Assembly (NCBI GenBank): GCA_938028465.1 | Contig: CALJAA010000028.1 | Span: 62,001-126,000, forward strand | DNA length: 64,000 nt | Reading direction: 5' to 3' | From: an uncultured Granulosicoccaceae bacterium | GTDB taxonomy: Bacteria > Pseudomonadota > Gammaproteobacteria > Granulosicoccales > Granulosicoccaceae | Shown: piece by piece, positions 7,939 to 17,681 of the stretch | Numbering within the stretch: position 1 is the first letter of the stretch | How the letters are laid out: each line of letters begins with the position of its first letter | Translations under genes and position numbers: made by a program | Notes under the pieces: generated by a model | Database searches by the model: none | Told to the model about the DNA's origin: nothing | Seen by the model: only the letters and a program-made list of their open reading frames with translations

Positions 7939-9852
7939 ATGTCCGATCAGTTAAATCCAAAAACAGACCTACTACGAATTGAGAACCTTGCGGTTAGGTT
8001 TCCATTGCCTGGTGGTCACCTGGATGCAGTCAAAGGTGCCAGCCTGAGAGTGTTGCCGGGCAAAGTCACTGCGCTGGTAGGCGAGTCGGGCTCTGGTAAG
8101 TCTGTTATTAGCCAAGTCATTATGGGCCTGCAACCCGCGACGGCTGACGTCACAGGGCGGGTTCTATTTAGTGATCCAGCTGAGCCGGGGTCTGTGCAAG
8201 ATATGGTGACCTTGCCTCACGATGGAATCAAGATTCGATCCATTCGCGGTCGGCGCATCGGCATGATTTTTCAAGAACCCATGACCTCTTTCTCGCCGTT
8301 GCACACGGTGGGTAATCAGATATCAGAATTGCTAAACGAACATACACTGATGTCGCCTGCACAGCAGCGTAAGCGTTGCGAAGAAATGTTAGGGCTTGTC
8401 GGGTTTGAGCATCCGGCTAAGGTGTTTGATATGTATTCGTTTGAGTTGTCAGGAGGCATGCGGCAACGGGCGATGATTGCTATGGCTTTAATATGCGAGC
8501 CTGCTTTGCTTATTGCAGATGAACCTACGACTGCATTGGATGTAACGATACAAGCGCAAATTTTAAATCTGTTACGTGATCTTCAGTCTGAACTGAAGAT
8601 GGCGGTTCTGTTGATTACACATGATCTTGGCGTTGTGGCCAATATGGCTGATGAAGTCTCTGTTATTTATCATGGTGAGATTATGGAGTCAGGTTCGGTG
8701 GATAGTATCTTTCGATCTCCATCGCATCCGTATTTAAAGGGCTTGATGGGAGCTATTCCTCATTTCGGAATGGCTAGAGACACACGGCTAAAACCATTAC
8801 GTGATATTGAAACGAATGTTGATCATTTGCTCGACAAATTATCCGCGCCGCCAAAGCAACAAGATTCAAAGCCTGACATCATGTTGTCAGTTAAAAATTT
8901 AAGCAAAACTTTCGTCACACGAAAACAGGATTGGCAGGTGCGCGAAACCGTTAAGCCAAAGCCTGCCGTAGATAACGTTAGCTTCGATATTCGTCGCGGT
9001 GAATGCCTTGGTTTAGTGGGTGAAAGCGGCAGCGGCAAAACAACCTTAAGCAAAATTTTGATGCATGCGGTTACACCTGATAAGGGTAGTGTGAGTTTTG
9101 ATGATGGTAGTGGTTCGGTTGATGTTCTTGCCGCTAGAGGGGCTGAACTTAAAGCGCTTCGCACTAAAATACAGATGATATTTCAAGATCCCATCTCGTC
9201 ACTATCGCCTCGTATGTCGGTAGGCAATATTTTGCGAGAGCCTTTTGAAATTCATCAACGTGGCACCGTCGAGCAACGCAATATCGCTATTACGGCGCTG
9301 CTTAACGCAGTGGGTTTAGGCGATAGCGCATTGCAACGTTACCCGCATAGCTTTTCAGGTGGGCAACGTCAGCGTATAGGGATTGCTCGTTCATTAGCTA
9401 TTGCACCTAGCCTAATAATTTGTGATGAACCCGTATCGGCCTTGGATGTATCAGTACAGGCCCAGGTGCTCAACTTGCTTAAAGATTTGCAAAAAGATAT
9501 GGAGCTTACGTATCTGTTTGTATCGCATAATTTGTCGGTAATTGACTACATGGCAGATAGGGTCGCGGTTATGTGGGCGGGTAAGATTGTTGAACTCGCT
9601 TCGCGTGATGTCATCATGAATGACCCGGTTCACCCCTACACCAAATCATTGATGAATGCTGTTCCTTTTCCTGATCTTGATCGCCCTTTAGATTTTGCCG
9701 CAGCTGGAAAAGCCAGTTCAACCTCATCAAAAGAGTGGGCTGACGTTTTTCGTGGCGATGATGAGCCGGGTTCGCTTGCCAATCTGGATTTAGGAAATGA
9801 TCATTTTGTTCTAGCGCGGAGCACGGCCGACTTTAAGGAGTTACGAACTTGA
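7939..9852 (+). CDS. Oligopeptide-type ABC importer ATPase with two nucleotide-binding domains (YejF-like)
   Basis: 637 residues carrying two complete ATPase domains. The first has Walker A GESGSGKS (48-55), signature LSGGMRQR and Walker B LLIADEPTTALD. The second, from about residue 315, has GESGSGKTT, FSGGQRQR and LIICDEPVSALD. Each is followed by the Opp/Dpp C-terminal extension (HPYLKGLMGAIP; HPYTKSLMNAVP). Such fused proteins (YejF, DdpD/F types) energise uptake of peptides or small glycopeptides. The stop overlaps the start of the binding-protein gene (TTGA), indicating translational coupling. Substrate cannot be read from the ATPase. Confidence 0.93.
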   Translation: MSDQLNPKTDLLRIENLAVRFPLPGGHLDAVKGASLRVLPGKVTALVGESGSGKSVISQVIMGLQPATADVTGRVLFSDPAEPGSVQDMVTLPHDGIKIRSIRGRRIGMIFQEPMTSFSPLHTVGNQISELLNEHTLMSPAQQRKRCEEMLGLVGFEHPAKVFDMYSFELSGGMRQRAMIAMALICEPALLIADEPTTALDVTIQAQILNLLRDLQSELKMAVLLITHDLGVVANMADEVSVIYHGEIMESGSVDSIFRSPSHPYLKGLMGAIPHFGMARDTRLKPLRDIETNVDHLLDKLSAPPKQQDSKPDIMLSVKNLSKTFVTRKQDWQVRETVKPKPAVDNVSFDIRRGECLGLVGESGSGKTTLSKILMHAVTPDKGSVSFDDGSGSVDVLAARGAELKALRTKIQMIFQDPISSLSPRMSVGNILREPFEIHQRGTVEQRNIAITALLNAVGLGDSALQRYPHSFSGGQRQRIGIARSLAIAPSLIICDEPVSALDVSVQAQVLNLLKDLQKDMELTYLFVSHNLSVIDYMADRVAVMWAGKIVELASRDVIMNDPVHPYTKSLMNAVPFPDLDRPLDFAAAGKASSTSSKEWADVFRGDDEPGSLANLDLGNDHFVLARSTADFKELRT

Positions 9853-11759
9853 TTACACGGCGCAAAATGCTCGGGCTGTTGGCGTCGGCGACCATTCCCG
9901 GCACCTTGCATGCAACTGCCGATGCGACAGAAGACCACGCCTTATTTCGCGAACGTATTGATGCAGGTGAATTACCGGAGGCTGCGGCCCGTCTTCCCCT
10001 TAATCCTCGCGTGATTAACCTGCAATCGATGGGGCGCGAACCTGGAGTGCATGGCGGCAAAATAAGAATCCTGATTGGTCGCCAAAAAGATATCCGATAT
10101 GTGCCCATCAATAGTTACTCCAGGCTAGTTGGCTACACTGAACAGTTAGAGATGGTGCCCGATATTCTTGAATCGTATACCGTTAAGGAAGGCAGAATAT
10201 TTACATTACGTTTGCGGCCTGGTCATCGTTGGTCTGATGGCAGTGCGTTCACATCCGATGATTTTAAATACTTCTGGAACGATGTTGTTCTCAACAAAGA
10301 AATTCTCCGCGGTGGCGCGCCGGTTGGATTAAAAGTCAACGGCGAGGTTGCAAAGTTTGAAGTGCTCGATGAACTTACGGTTCGTTACACTTGGTCTCTA
10401 CCAAATCCTCGATTTTTGAGCAGGCTGGCTGGCCCGATTCCGCAAACCTTAATGTTGCCTGCGGCGTACATGAAGCAGTTTCACGCTAGCTATCAAACTG
10501 CCGAAAAGCTTGCAGAGTACATTAAACAATACCGAGTTGATGATTGGGTAGGATTGCATCGCAAACTGTCGCGGCAAAATCGGCCTGAAAACCCAGATCT
10601 TCCAACGCTTGAAGCTTGGCGTCCGCGCACGCGGCCACCGGCAGAGCAATTTGTATTTGAACGTAACCCGTACTTTCATCGTGTTGACGAGAATGGTAAG
10701 CAGCTGCCCTATATTGATCAAATTGTTATGAATGTGAGTTCGACAGAGATCATCGCCGCGAAAACGGCTACAGGGGATAGCGATTTACAAGGTGTTGGTT
10801 TAGGGCTTCCCGACTACACACTCATAAAAGAATCTGAAAAACGCTTTCCGATCAAGGTGTCGTTATGGCGACGAACCCAAGGCTCTAGTGTTGCGTTGTT
10901 TCCAAATTTAAATTGCGGTGATTCAGTCTGGCGCCCGCTATTTCAAGATGTGCGTGTGCGGCGAGCCATGTCGTTGGCTATCAATCGTCGAGAAGTTAAC
11001 CAAGTGCTCTATTATGGGCTTGCGCACGAAAGTGCGGATACGGTGCTGCCAGAGAGCCCATTATTTAAACCCGAATATGCAGCGGCCTGGTCAAGCCATG
11101 ATCCCGAACAAGCTAACCGATTACTAGATGAAGTCGGATTAGTTAAGCGCAATGGTGCGGGCATAAGATTGTTACCCGACGGTCGGCCTGCCAATATAAC
11201 CATCGAGTCAGCGGGCGATCGCACGTTAGAGACTGATGTTTTGGAGCTTATTACCGACTACTTTCGGCAAATAGGCATTGCCTTGTTTATACGCAGTTCC
11301 CAAAGAGATATCTTTCGCAGCCGGATCATGGGTGGGAGTGTGATGATGTCGGTTTGGAGGGGGCTAGATAATGGTTTGCCGTCCGCCGATATGGCGCCCA
11401 CTCTATTAGCGCCTACCAGTAATGATCAATTGCAGTGGCCTGTATGGGGGCTGCATTATATGTCGGCTCAAACGCAAGGCAAAGCGTCTGATATGCCTTA
11501 TGTAAAGGAACTCAGCGAGCTTCTCGATAGCTGGATGCTTTCCACTAGCACTGACGAGCGCAGCGATATATGGGCCCGCATGCTGGCCATACATGCCGAT
11601 CAGGTGTTTTCCATCGGCACGGTTAATGGTGGCTTGCAGCCGCTCGCGCGCTCATCAAGCCTGAGGAACATACCCGATCAAGGTTTGTATGGGTTTTCTC
11701 CAACCAGTTATCTTGGTGTTTATATGCCTGATACTTTCTGGTTAGAAAAAGAGAGTTAG
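9849..11759 (+). CDS. Periplasmic solute-binding protein, family 5 (YejA/Opp-like), Tat-exported
   Basis: 636 residues, TTG start overlapping the preceding stop by 4 bp. The N-terminus MITRRKMLGLLASA has a twin-arginine motif (TRRKMLG), so export by the Tat system is likely. The body is a type-5 binding protein: LRPGHRWSDGSAFTSDDF, the segment FERNPYFHRVDENGKQLPYID, and RVRRAMSLAINRREV. Family 5 proteins bind oligopeptides but also oligosaccharides, opines and other compounds. The position inside a glycosyltransferase operon suggests, but does not prove, a sugar-containing ligand. Permease genes follow after 2 bp. Confidence 0.92.
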   Translation: MITRRKMLGLLASATIPGTLHATADATEDHALFRERIDAGELPEAAARLPLNPRVINLQSMGREPGVHGGKIRILIGRQKDIRYVPINSYSRLVGYTEQLEMVPDILESYTVKEGRIFTLRLRPGHRWSDGSAFTSDDFKYFWNDVVLNKEILRGGAPVGLKVNGEVAKFEVLDELTVRYTWSLPNPRFLSRLAGPIPQTLMLPAAYMKQFHASYQTAEKLAEYIKQYRVDDWVGLHRKLSRQNRPENPDLPTLEAWRPRTRPPAEQFVFERNPYFHRVDENGKQLPYIDQIVMNVSSTEIIAAKTATGDSDLQGVGLGLPDYTLIKESEKRFPIKVSLWRRTQGSSVALFPNLNCGDSVWRPLFQDVRVRRAMSLAINRREVNQVLYYGLAHESADTVLPESPLFKPEYAAAWSSHDPEQANRLLDEVGLVKRNGAGIRLLPDGRPANITIESAGDRTLETDVLELITDYFRQIGIALFIRSSQRDIFRSRIMGGSVMMSVWRGLDNGLPSADMAPTLLAPTSNDQLQWPVWGLHYMSAQTQGKASDMPYVKELSELLDSWMLSTSTDERSDIWARMLAIHADQVFSIGTVNGGLQPLARSSSLRNIPDQGLYGFSPTSYLGVYMPDTFWLEKES

Positions 11760-11761
11760 CC

Positions 11762-12760
11762 ATGTTTCGATACATTATTTGGCGCATTCTTACCATGATA
11801 CCCACACTGCTGATTATCTCGGCATTGGTGTTTGTCATCATCGAATTACCACCGGGTGATTATTTTGAAAGCCATGTGGCAGAGCTTCGTGCCCAGGGCG
11901 AATCCGCTGATCTTGCCGAAATAGAAATGCTCAAAGAACGCTACGGTTTTGATAAGCCGATGGTGGTGCGTTACGCCCATTGGCTCGGTGGCATGCTTGT
12001 GGGTGATTTTGGCTATTCGTTTGAATACCGCTTGCCAGTTAATGAAGTAGTAGGTGATCGGCTTTGGTTAACTATTTTAGTCTCGGTAGTGACCATCACA
12101 TTCACTTGGTTGATCGCGTTTCCAATTGGCATCTACTCTGCGACGCACCAGTACAGTTGGGGCGATTACGGCCTCACCTTCATTGGCATGATAGGTATAG
12201 CCATACCTAATTTTATATTGGCTTTGGTGATGATGTACTTGGCTAATATTTGGTTCGGTACCTCGATTGGTCATTTGATGGACCGTGAGTATTTTAATCA
12301 ACCGATGTCCTGGGATAAATTTGTTTCTATTCTCGAGCATTTGTGGATTCCTGTTCTGATTATCGGTACAGCAGGCACGGCGAGCATGATCAGACGCTTA
12401 CGAGCCAATTTGCTGGACGAACTGAAAAAACAATATGTCATCACTGCGCGCTCCAAGGGATTAAAACCGAGGAAGGTACTGTTGAAGTATCCACTGCGTA
12501 TGGCGCTCAATTTTTTCATCTCCGATATTGGCTCAATTTTACCGGCGGTAATCTCTGGTGCTGAAGTTACGGCTATTGTGTTGTCTCTGGAGACGACAGG
12601 GCCAATGTTAATCAAAGCGCTGCAAAGCCAAGATATGTATCTGGCTGGATCATTCCTGATGTTCTTAGCGTTTCTTACGGTGGTTGGTGTGCTGGTGTCG
12701 GATATCGCATTAGCGATATTGGATCCTCGCATACGATTTGGTGCGGGGCGTCATAGATGA
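11762..12760 (+). CDS. ABC importer permease, first subunit (YejB/OppB-like)
   Basis: 332 residues with about six membrane segments, starting MFRYIIWRILTMIPTLLIISALVF. A large periplasmic loop follows helix 1, as in OppB/DppB. The EAA loop is visible around LRANLLDELKKQYVITARSKGLKPRKVL and would contact the ATPase. It pairs with the next gene to form the transmembrane channel. The stop and the next ATG overlap by 4 bp. Confidence 0.93.
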   Translation: MFRYIIWRILTMIPTLLIISALVFVIIELPPGDYFESHVAELRAQGESADLAEIEMLKERYGFDKPMVVRYAHWLGGMLVGDFGYSFEYRLPVNEVVGDRLWLTILVSVVTITFTWLIAFPIGIYSATHQYSWGDYGLTFIGMIGIAIPNFILALVMMYLANIWFGTSIGHLMDREYFNQPMSWDKFVSILEHLWIPVLIIGTAGTASMIRRLRANLLDELKKQYVITARSKGLKPRKVLLKYPLRMALNFFISDIGSILPAVISGAEVTAIVLSLETTGPMLIKALQSQDMYLAGSFLMFLAFLTVVGVLVSDIALAILDPRIRFGAGRHR

Positions 12761-13932
12761 AGTCGCCATTGCCTGAGCCGGGTGCACCGCTTGAGCACTA
12801 TGTGTCACAAGCCGCCTATGATCCAACCAGTATTGAAAGCAATGCAGGGGTGGGCGGGCCACTAGCGCACGCATCGCAAATGAGGCTGATGTGGTGGTAT
12901 TTTCGGCAGCATAAACTGGCCTTGGCATCGGGCATATTTTTGCTATTGGTGTATTTCTCTATTCTATTCAGTGAATTTTTAGCGCCTTATAATCTGCATA
13001 CTCGTAACACCGAATATATCTACGCGCCGCCCATCTCAGTTCACTTTACTCGTGACGGTAGTTTGGTACGCCCCTATGTTTATGGGCAAACGATGTCGCT
13101 GGATATGACCACGCTTCGTCGCGACTACACAGATAACCTAAATGACATTCAGCCAATACGATTTTTCTGCCGCGGCGATGCTTATAAATTTTGGGGTCTA
13201 GTTGAATCTGATTTACATCTCATTTGTCCTGCTGAAAATGGACAGTTGTTTTTACTAGGCACGGATCGACTGGGGCGGGACGTATTATCACGAACCATTT
13301 ATGGCGCTAGAATCTCCCTAACCATTGGCATCTTTGGCGTCATGTTAAGTTTTTTCCTTGGCATTGTTATTGGTGGTTTGGCCGGGTACCGCGGTGGCTT
13401 TTTCGACATGATGGTTCAACGCATAACCGAGGTGCTGCAATCCATTCCAAGTATTCCATTGTGGATGGCACTTGCCACGATAATCCCACTAACCTGGAGT
13501 CCATTGCTAGTTTATGTGGGAATAACGGTCATTCTGAGCTTGTTGGACTGGACAGGCTTGGCAAGAGCGGTACGATCCAAGTTGTTATCATTGCGCGAAG
13601 AGGATTACGTTGTTGCAGCCGAACTACTTGGCGCTAATAGCAAGCGAGTGATTGGTAAGCATTTAGTCCCAGGCTTTATGTCTCATCTTATCGCTAGTGC
13701 CACCTTAACGGTGCCTGGCATGATTCTCGGCGAAACAGCATTGAGTTTTTTGGGTATCGGGTTACGTCCACCCATCACCAGCTGGGGCATTCTTTTAACT
13801 GAGGCAAGAAGTATCAACATCATTGCACTTTACCCTTGGCTTCTGTTCCCTGTGGTTCCTGTTATTCTGGTGATACTGGCGTTTAACTTCCTTGGGGATG
13901 GTTTACGCGATGCTGCGGACCCCTATAAATAG
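12757..13932 (+). CDS. ABC importer permease, second subunit (YejE/OppC-like)
   Basis: 391 residues, longer than OppC because of an N-terminal cytoplasmic tail (about 45 residues) and a roughly 100-residue periplasmic insert between helix 1 and GTDRLGRDVLSRTIYGARISLTIG. Both are typical of the YejE branch. The EAA loop is RSKLLSLREEDYVVAAELLGANSKRVIGKH. GGGGCG precedes the ATG. It completes the four-component importer: ATPase, binding protein and two permeases. The COG4671-type glycosyltransferase starts on the very next base after the stop. Confidence 0.93.
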   Translation: MKSPLPEPGAPLEHYVSQAAYDPTSIESNAGVGGPLAHASQMRLMWWYFRQHKLALASGIFLLLVYFSILFSEFLAPYNLHTRNTEYIYAPPISVHFTRDGSLVRPYVYGQTMSLDMTTLRRDYTDNLNDIQPIRFFCRGDAYKFWGLVESDLHLICPAENGQLFLLGTDRLGRDVLSRTIYGARISLTIGIFGVMLSFFLGIVIGGLAGYRGGFFDMMVQRITEVLQSIPSIPLWMALATIIPLTWSPLLVYVGITVILSLLDWTGLARAVRSKLLSLREEDYVVAAELLGANSKRVIGKHLVPGFMSHLIASATLTVPGMILGETALSFLGIGLRPPITSWGILLTEARSINIIALYPWLLFPVVPVILVILAFNFLGDGLRDAADPYK

Positions 13933-15222
13933 ATGGAAGTAAATGGAAGCGATAGGGGAGTGAGTGAACGTGATAGTGATAGTGACAAAGCGGTCTCGAT
14001 GAATCAGCTAAATGACAAGCGGATACTCATGTACAGCCATGACACCTTTGGCTTGGGTCATCTACGTCGTTGTCGTACCATAGCTCACTCATTGGTTGAA
14101 AATTTTAGTGGCCTGAGCATATTAATTATCTCAGGTGCTGCGATAGCGGGCGCATTTGATTTTAGAGCTCGCGTTGACTTCGTCAAAATACCCAGCGTGA
14201 TAAAGCTTCGCAGTGGCGAATACACATCGCTAGATAAACATATTGATTTGAGTGAAACGATCAGAATGCGCGAATCGATCATACGTCACACAGCTGAATC
14301 GTTTAAACCCGATATCTTTATTGTTGATAAAGAGCCAATGGGGCTTCAAGGTGAGATAAGCGACACCATTAGCTATCTAAAATCACAAAATACAACACTG
14401 ATATTAGGTTTGCGTGATGTGATGGATTCGCCTGATTTATTAGCAGCTGAGTGGAAGCGCAAGGCGCTAATACCAAAAATTGATAATAACTATGATCACA
14501 TATGGGTTTATGGGCCAGAGAATTTTTACAACCCTATGATCGGTTTAGATATTCCACAGTCGATGACTAAGCGAATTACTTTTGTTGGCTTTTTAAAAAG
14601 AGAGGCACAGGCTTCACAAGATGGATTGTCTACTCATAAGCAAGTTGGCGACTACATTCTTATTACACCTGGTGGTGGCGGTGACGGAGTTGCGTTGGTT
14701 AGAGGTGTTATAGCAGCTTATGAGCACGATGCTACGCTTGCGCATAAAACGCTAGTTGTGCTTGGGCCTTACATGCCTGGTAAGCAGCGTAGTGAGTTTC
14801 TCGCTAGGAGTGAGGCTTTAGAGAATGTTGAGGTTATTGATTTCGATTCTCGAATGGAGGAGCTTATTGCTGGTGCTAAGGCTGTTGTCTCGATGGGTGG
14901 GTACAATACGTTTTGCGAAATTTTGTCTTTCGATAAGCCTGCGCTAATTGTGCCACGAACCGTTCCACGGGAAGAACAATTAATTCGCACCAAAAGAGCA
15001 ATGGAGCTCGGTATGGTCGAGATGCTATTGCCGGAGGATGCAGAAGATCCCATCAAGATGAGCGCGGCACTAAAAGCATTGGTTGATACGCCAAAACCTT
15101 CAGAGCGAGCAGGCATTGTGGAGTTAAATGGGCTTACTAATATATCGCAGATTCTTGGCGATGTTTTCAATCGCGGAGCAGTTGGCGAAGTTGATCCGAA
15201 GGTGAATGTGTTATCCACCTGA
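13933..15222 (+). CDS. Predicted glycosyltransferase, COG4671/GT28-like, first copy
   Basis: 429 residues. A MurG/GT28-like GT-B layout is visible: RILMYSHDTFGLGHLRRCRTIAHSL at the N-terminus (acceptor-side glycine/histidine loop), ITPGGGGDG near the interdomain hinge, and VSMGGYNTFCEILSFDKPALIVPR in the donor site. COG4671 members are uncharacterised. The first 22 residues are poorly conserved and Ser/Asp-rich, so translation may start at the Met codon at 13999. The gene directly abuts the permease stop. A paralogue lies at 16475-17653. Confidence 0.8.
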   Translation: MEVNGSDRGVSERDSDSDKAVSMNQLNDKRILMYSHDTFGLGHLRRCRTIAHSLVENFSGLSILIISGAAIAGAFDFRARVDFVKIPSVIKLRSGEYTSLDKHIDLSETIRMRESIIRHTAESFKPDIFIVDKEPMGLQGEISDTISYLKSQNTTLILGLRDVMDSPDLLAAEWKRKALIPKIDNNYDHIWVYGPENFYNPMIGLDIPQSMTKRITFVGFLKREAQASQDGLSTHKQVGDYILITPGGGGDGVALVRGVIAAYEHDATLAHKTLVVLGPYMPGKQRSEFLARSEALENVEVIDFDSRMEELIAGAKAVVSMGGYNTFCEILSFDKPALIVPRTVPREEQLIRTKRAMELGMVEMLLPEDAEDPIKMSAALKALVDTPKPSERAGIVELNGLTNISQILGDVFNRGAVGEVDPKVNVLST

Positions 15223-15251
15223 CCGATAAAAAGCCCAAGCTTCGTCGCAAG

Positions 15252-16475
15252 TTGCTTGTTGTTTTAAAAGGTTATCCGCGGCTCTCAGAAACCTTTATTG
15301 CACAAGAGATACTGGGCTTAGAACATGCTGGGATAGAGCTTGTCATCATTTCTCTGCGACACCCCACTGATACTACTCGGCATGCCGTGCATGATGAGAT
15401 AAAAGCGCAGGTTGTTTACTTGCCAGAATACATACATCGCTCGCCAACACGCGTGTTGCGAGGGCTAGTCGCCGCCCTGAGAATGCCAGGCTTTACCCAA
15501 GCCTTTAAACAATTTGTGGCCGACTTTTCACGTGACCGCACGCGCAACCGTATCAGGCGGTTTGCGCAAGCTGCTGTGCTTGCGTCGGAGTGGCCGGATG
15601 GTGCGCAGTGGTTGCACGCTCACTTTATTCATACGCCGGCGTCGGTTACCTCTTATGCCAGTGCTATAACAGGTATTCCATGGACGGTATCGGCGCATGC
15701 TAAAGATATCTGGACATCACCTGACTGGGAGCTTAAGCAAAAATTAGCTGATGCAAAATGGGCCGTGACTTGTACTCGCTTTGGTCACCAGCATTTGCAG
15801 TCGCTAGCTGCAAATCCACCCACCATTCATTTGAGTTATCACGGGCTTAACTTAACGCGATTTCCACCTTTTGATAGAGCCCAATCCGATCAAGCAGGTT
15901 TGGTTGCTGAGAGCCCTATTGTTATTCTTAGTGTTGGGCGTGCAGTTGAAAAAAAGGGCTTTGATATTCTATTGCAAGCGCTCGCAAAGATTCCTCAATC
16001 ATTGCATTGGCAGTTTGTACATATTGGTGGAGGCACGGAACTACTAGCTTTAAAAGCGCTTGCCGAACAATTGAATATTGAAAGTCGTATTACTTGGCTA
16101 GGTGCAATTGATCAAGCAGAAGTGCTGGCAAACTATCAACGTGCCGATGTATTTGCACTGGCGTGCAGAGTAACCGCTGATGGCGATAGAGACGGGTTGC
16201 CTAATGTGCTACTTGAAGCTGCAAGTCAAGGGCTGAGCTGCATCTCCACTCGAATTTCTGGGATACCAGAATTTTTTGATGAAGAGAATGGGATATTGGT
16301 TGAACCAGAAGATCCCACTATGTTAGCGGCGGCATTAACGAAGGCGATTGAATCGCCAGCACTTCGAGATAGGCTTGGGCGGGCCGCGCAACAAAAAGTG
16401 AGAAGTACTTTTGACTACCACACCAGCATTGAGCAATTGGTGGGTTTGTTTGAGCAAGAATGGAGCTCGAAATAA
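15252..16475 (+). CDS. Glycosyltransferase, GT4 family
   Basis: About 407 residues from TTG 15252. The core is GT4: KGYPRLSETFIAQEILGLE at the N-terminus, ILSVGRAVEKKGFDILLQAL at the domain hinge, and RDGLPNVLLEAASQGL with the EX7E-like motif in the donor site. Coding sequence continues in frame upstream of TTG as TDKKPKLRRK to a CTG codon at 15219 that overlaps the previous stop (CTGA); this rare start would fit the tight operon spacing better. It is cytoplasmic, with no membrane helix. Neighbours on both sides are COG4671 transferases, so three enzymes may build one oligosaccharide in sequence. Confidence 0.87.
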   Translation: MLVVLKGYPRLSETFIAQEILGLEHAGIELVIISLRHPTDTTRHAVHDEIKAQVVYLPEYIHRSPTRVLRGLVAALRMPGFTQAFKQFVADFSRDRTRNRIRRFAQAAVLASEWPDGAQWLHAHFIHTPASVTSYASAITGIPWTVSAHAKDIWTSPDWELKQKLADAKWAVTCTRFGHQHLQSLAANPPTIHLSYHGLNLTRFPPFDRAQSDQAGLVAESPIVILSVGRAVEKKGFDILLQALAKIPQSLHWQFVHIGGGTELLALKALAEQLNIESRITWLGAIDQAEVLANYQRADVFALACRVTADGDRDGLPNVLLEAASQGLSCISTRISGIPEFFDEENGILVEPEDPTMLAAALTKAIESPALRDRLGRAAQQKVRSTFDYHTSIEQLVGLFEQEWSSK

Positions 16476-17653
16476 TGACGGATGGCCCAGTATTGCGAGT
16501 GATGTTTTATGTGCAGCATCTTCTTGGTATTGGGCACCTGATGCGAGCTCGCCGAATTGCACTAGCGCTTCATGCAAATGGAATTCACGTAACGCTTGTA
16601 ACCGGTGGGTTGCCTGTCGCAGGTTTTGAATCATCGGGTGTGGATCAAATTGCGTTACCACCACTGGCCGTAAGCGATGGCAACTTTAGTGCCTTAGTCG
16701 ATGGTGAAGGCGTGCCAGTCGATGAGGCTTATAAAGATAACCGTCGCGCGCGCTTGCTGGAAGTGTTTGGTCGTATACGTCCGGACATTGTAATGCTAGA
16801 GGCGTTTCCCTTTGGTAGGCGTCAGCTCCGCTTTGAACTGTTACCCTTAATTGAAGCCATACAAGCTAGCGAACCTAAGCCATTGCTTGTTACATCAATT
16901 CGAGACGTATTGCAAAGGCGCAGTAAAGCCGGTAGAGATGAAGAAACGGCTGATACCGTCAATTCATATTTTGATAAAGTATTGGTTCATGGTGATCCGA
17001 ATTTCACACCGCTTGAAGAAACGTTTCCATTAGCGGATGCCATTGCTGATAAAATTGCATATACCGGGCTCGTGTGCGGGCCGGTGCCTAAGCTTTCTAG
17101 CGAATCGTATTCTGTTGTCGTGTCAGCAGGTGGTGGGGCGGTTGGGTCAGATTTATTAAACGCATCGATAGAAGCAGCTGCGCTGCTACCACAAATTGAA
17201 TCATGGTGTGTTATTGCGGGGCCATACTTGCCGCGACATGAGTATGAAGCGCTAGCGAATCACGCTCCAGCTAATGTCACCGTTGAACGATTCAGAGCCG
17301 ATTTTACTAGTTTGCTTGCTACAACCGAGTTGTCAATATCTCAAGCTGGGTACAACACGGTTAGTGATGTGCTGCAGGCGCAGTGCCGTGCACTGTTGGT
17401 GCCCTTTAGTTCGCATGGTGAAACTGAACAGGCAGATAGGGCGGTAAGGTTGCAGCAACTTGGGCTAGCCACGGTGGTGCCCGATGACCTACTAATGGAT
17501 AAACGGTCGTCTGGCCAAAAACTAGCGTCGATCATTAGTACAAGCATGGCTACAGAATCAGCAAAACAATCAATCACTATTGATTGCGACGGTGCAAATG
17601 GCACAGCAAGCGTTTTACAAAGCCTAATCAGGCCGAAAGGGATGAATACTTAG
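16475..17653 (+). CDS. Predicted glycosyltransferase, COG4671/GT28-like, second copy
   Basis: 392 residues from the ATG at 16475, which overlaps the previous stop (TAATG) and has GGAG nine bases upstream; an in-frame ATG at 16460 lacks such a site. Motifs match the copy at 13933: VMFYVQHLLGIGHLMRARRIALAL, VVSAGGGAVGSDLL, ISQAGYNTVSDVLQAQCRALLVP. The two copies are clearly paralogous but diverged, so different sugar or acceptor preferences are likely. Function is inferred from fold only. Confidence 0.8.
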   Translation: MTDGPVLRVMFYVQHLLGIGHLMRARRIALALHANGIHVTLVTGGLPVAGFESSGVDQIALPPLAVSDGNFSALVDGEGVPVDEAYKDNRRARLLEVFGRIRPDIVMLEAFPFGRRQLRFELLPLIEAIQASEPKPLLVTSIRDVLQRRSKAGRDEETADTVNSYFDKVLVHGDPNFTPLEETFPLADAIADKIAYTGLVCGPVPKLSSESYSVVVSAGGGAVGSDLLNASIEAAALLPQIESWCVIAGPYLPRHEYEALANHAPANVTVERFRADFTSLLATTELSISQAGYNTVSDVLQAQCRALLVPFSSHGETEQADRAVRLQQLGLATVVPDDLLMDKRSSGQKLASIISTSMATESAKQSITIDCDGANGTASVLQSLIRPKGMNT

Positions 17654-17681
17654 TTCATCAACTGATGAGATAATAGAATGG

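Noticed and set aside
16460-16474. Earlier ATG (16460) as start of the second COG4671 gene
   Set aside because: The ATG at 16475 has GGAG at a good distance and overlaps the preceding stop as TAATG; the earlier codon lacks a ribosome site.
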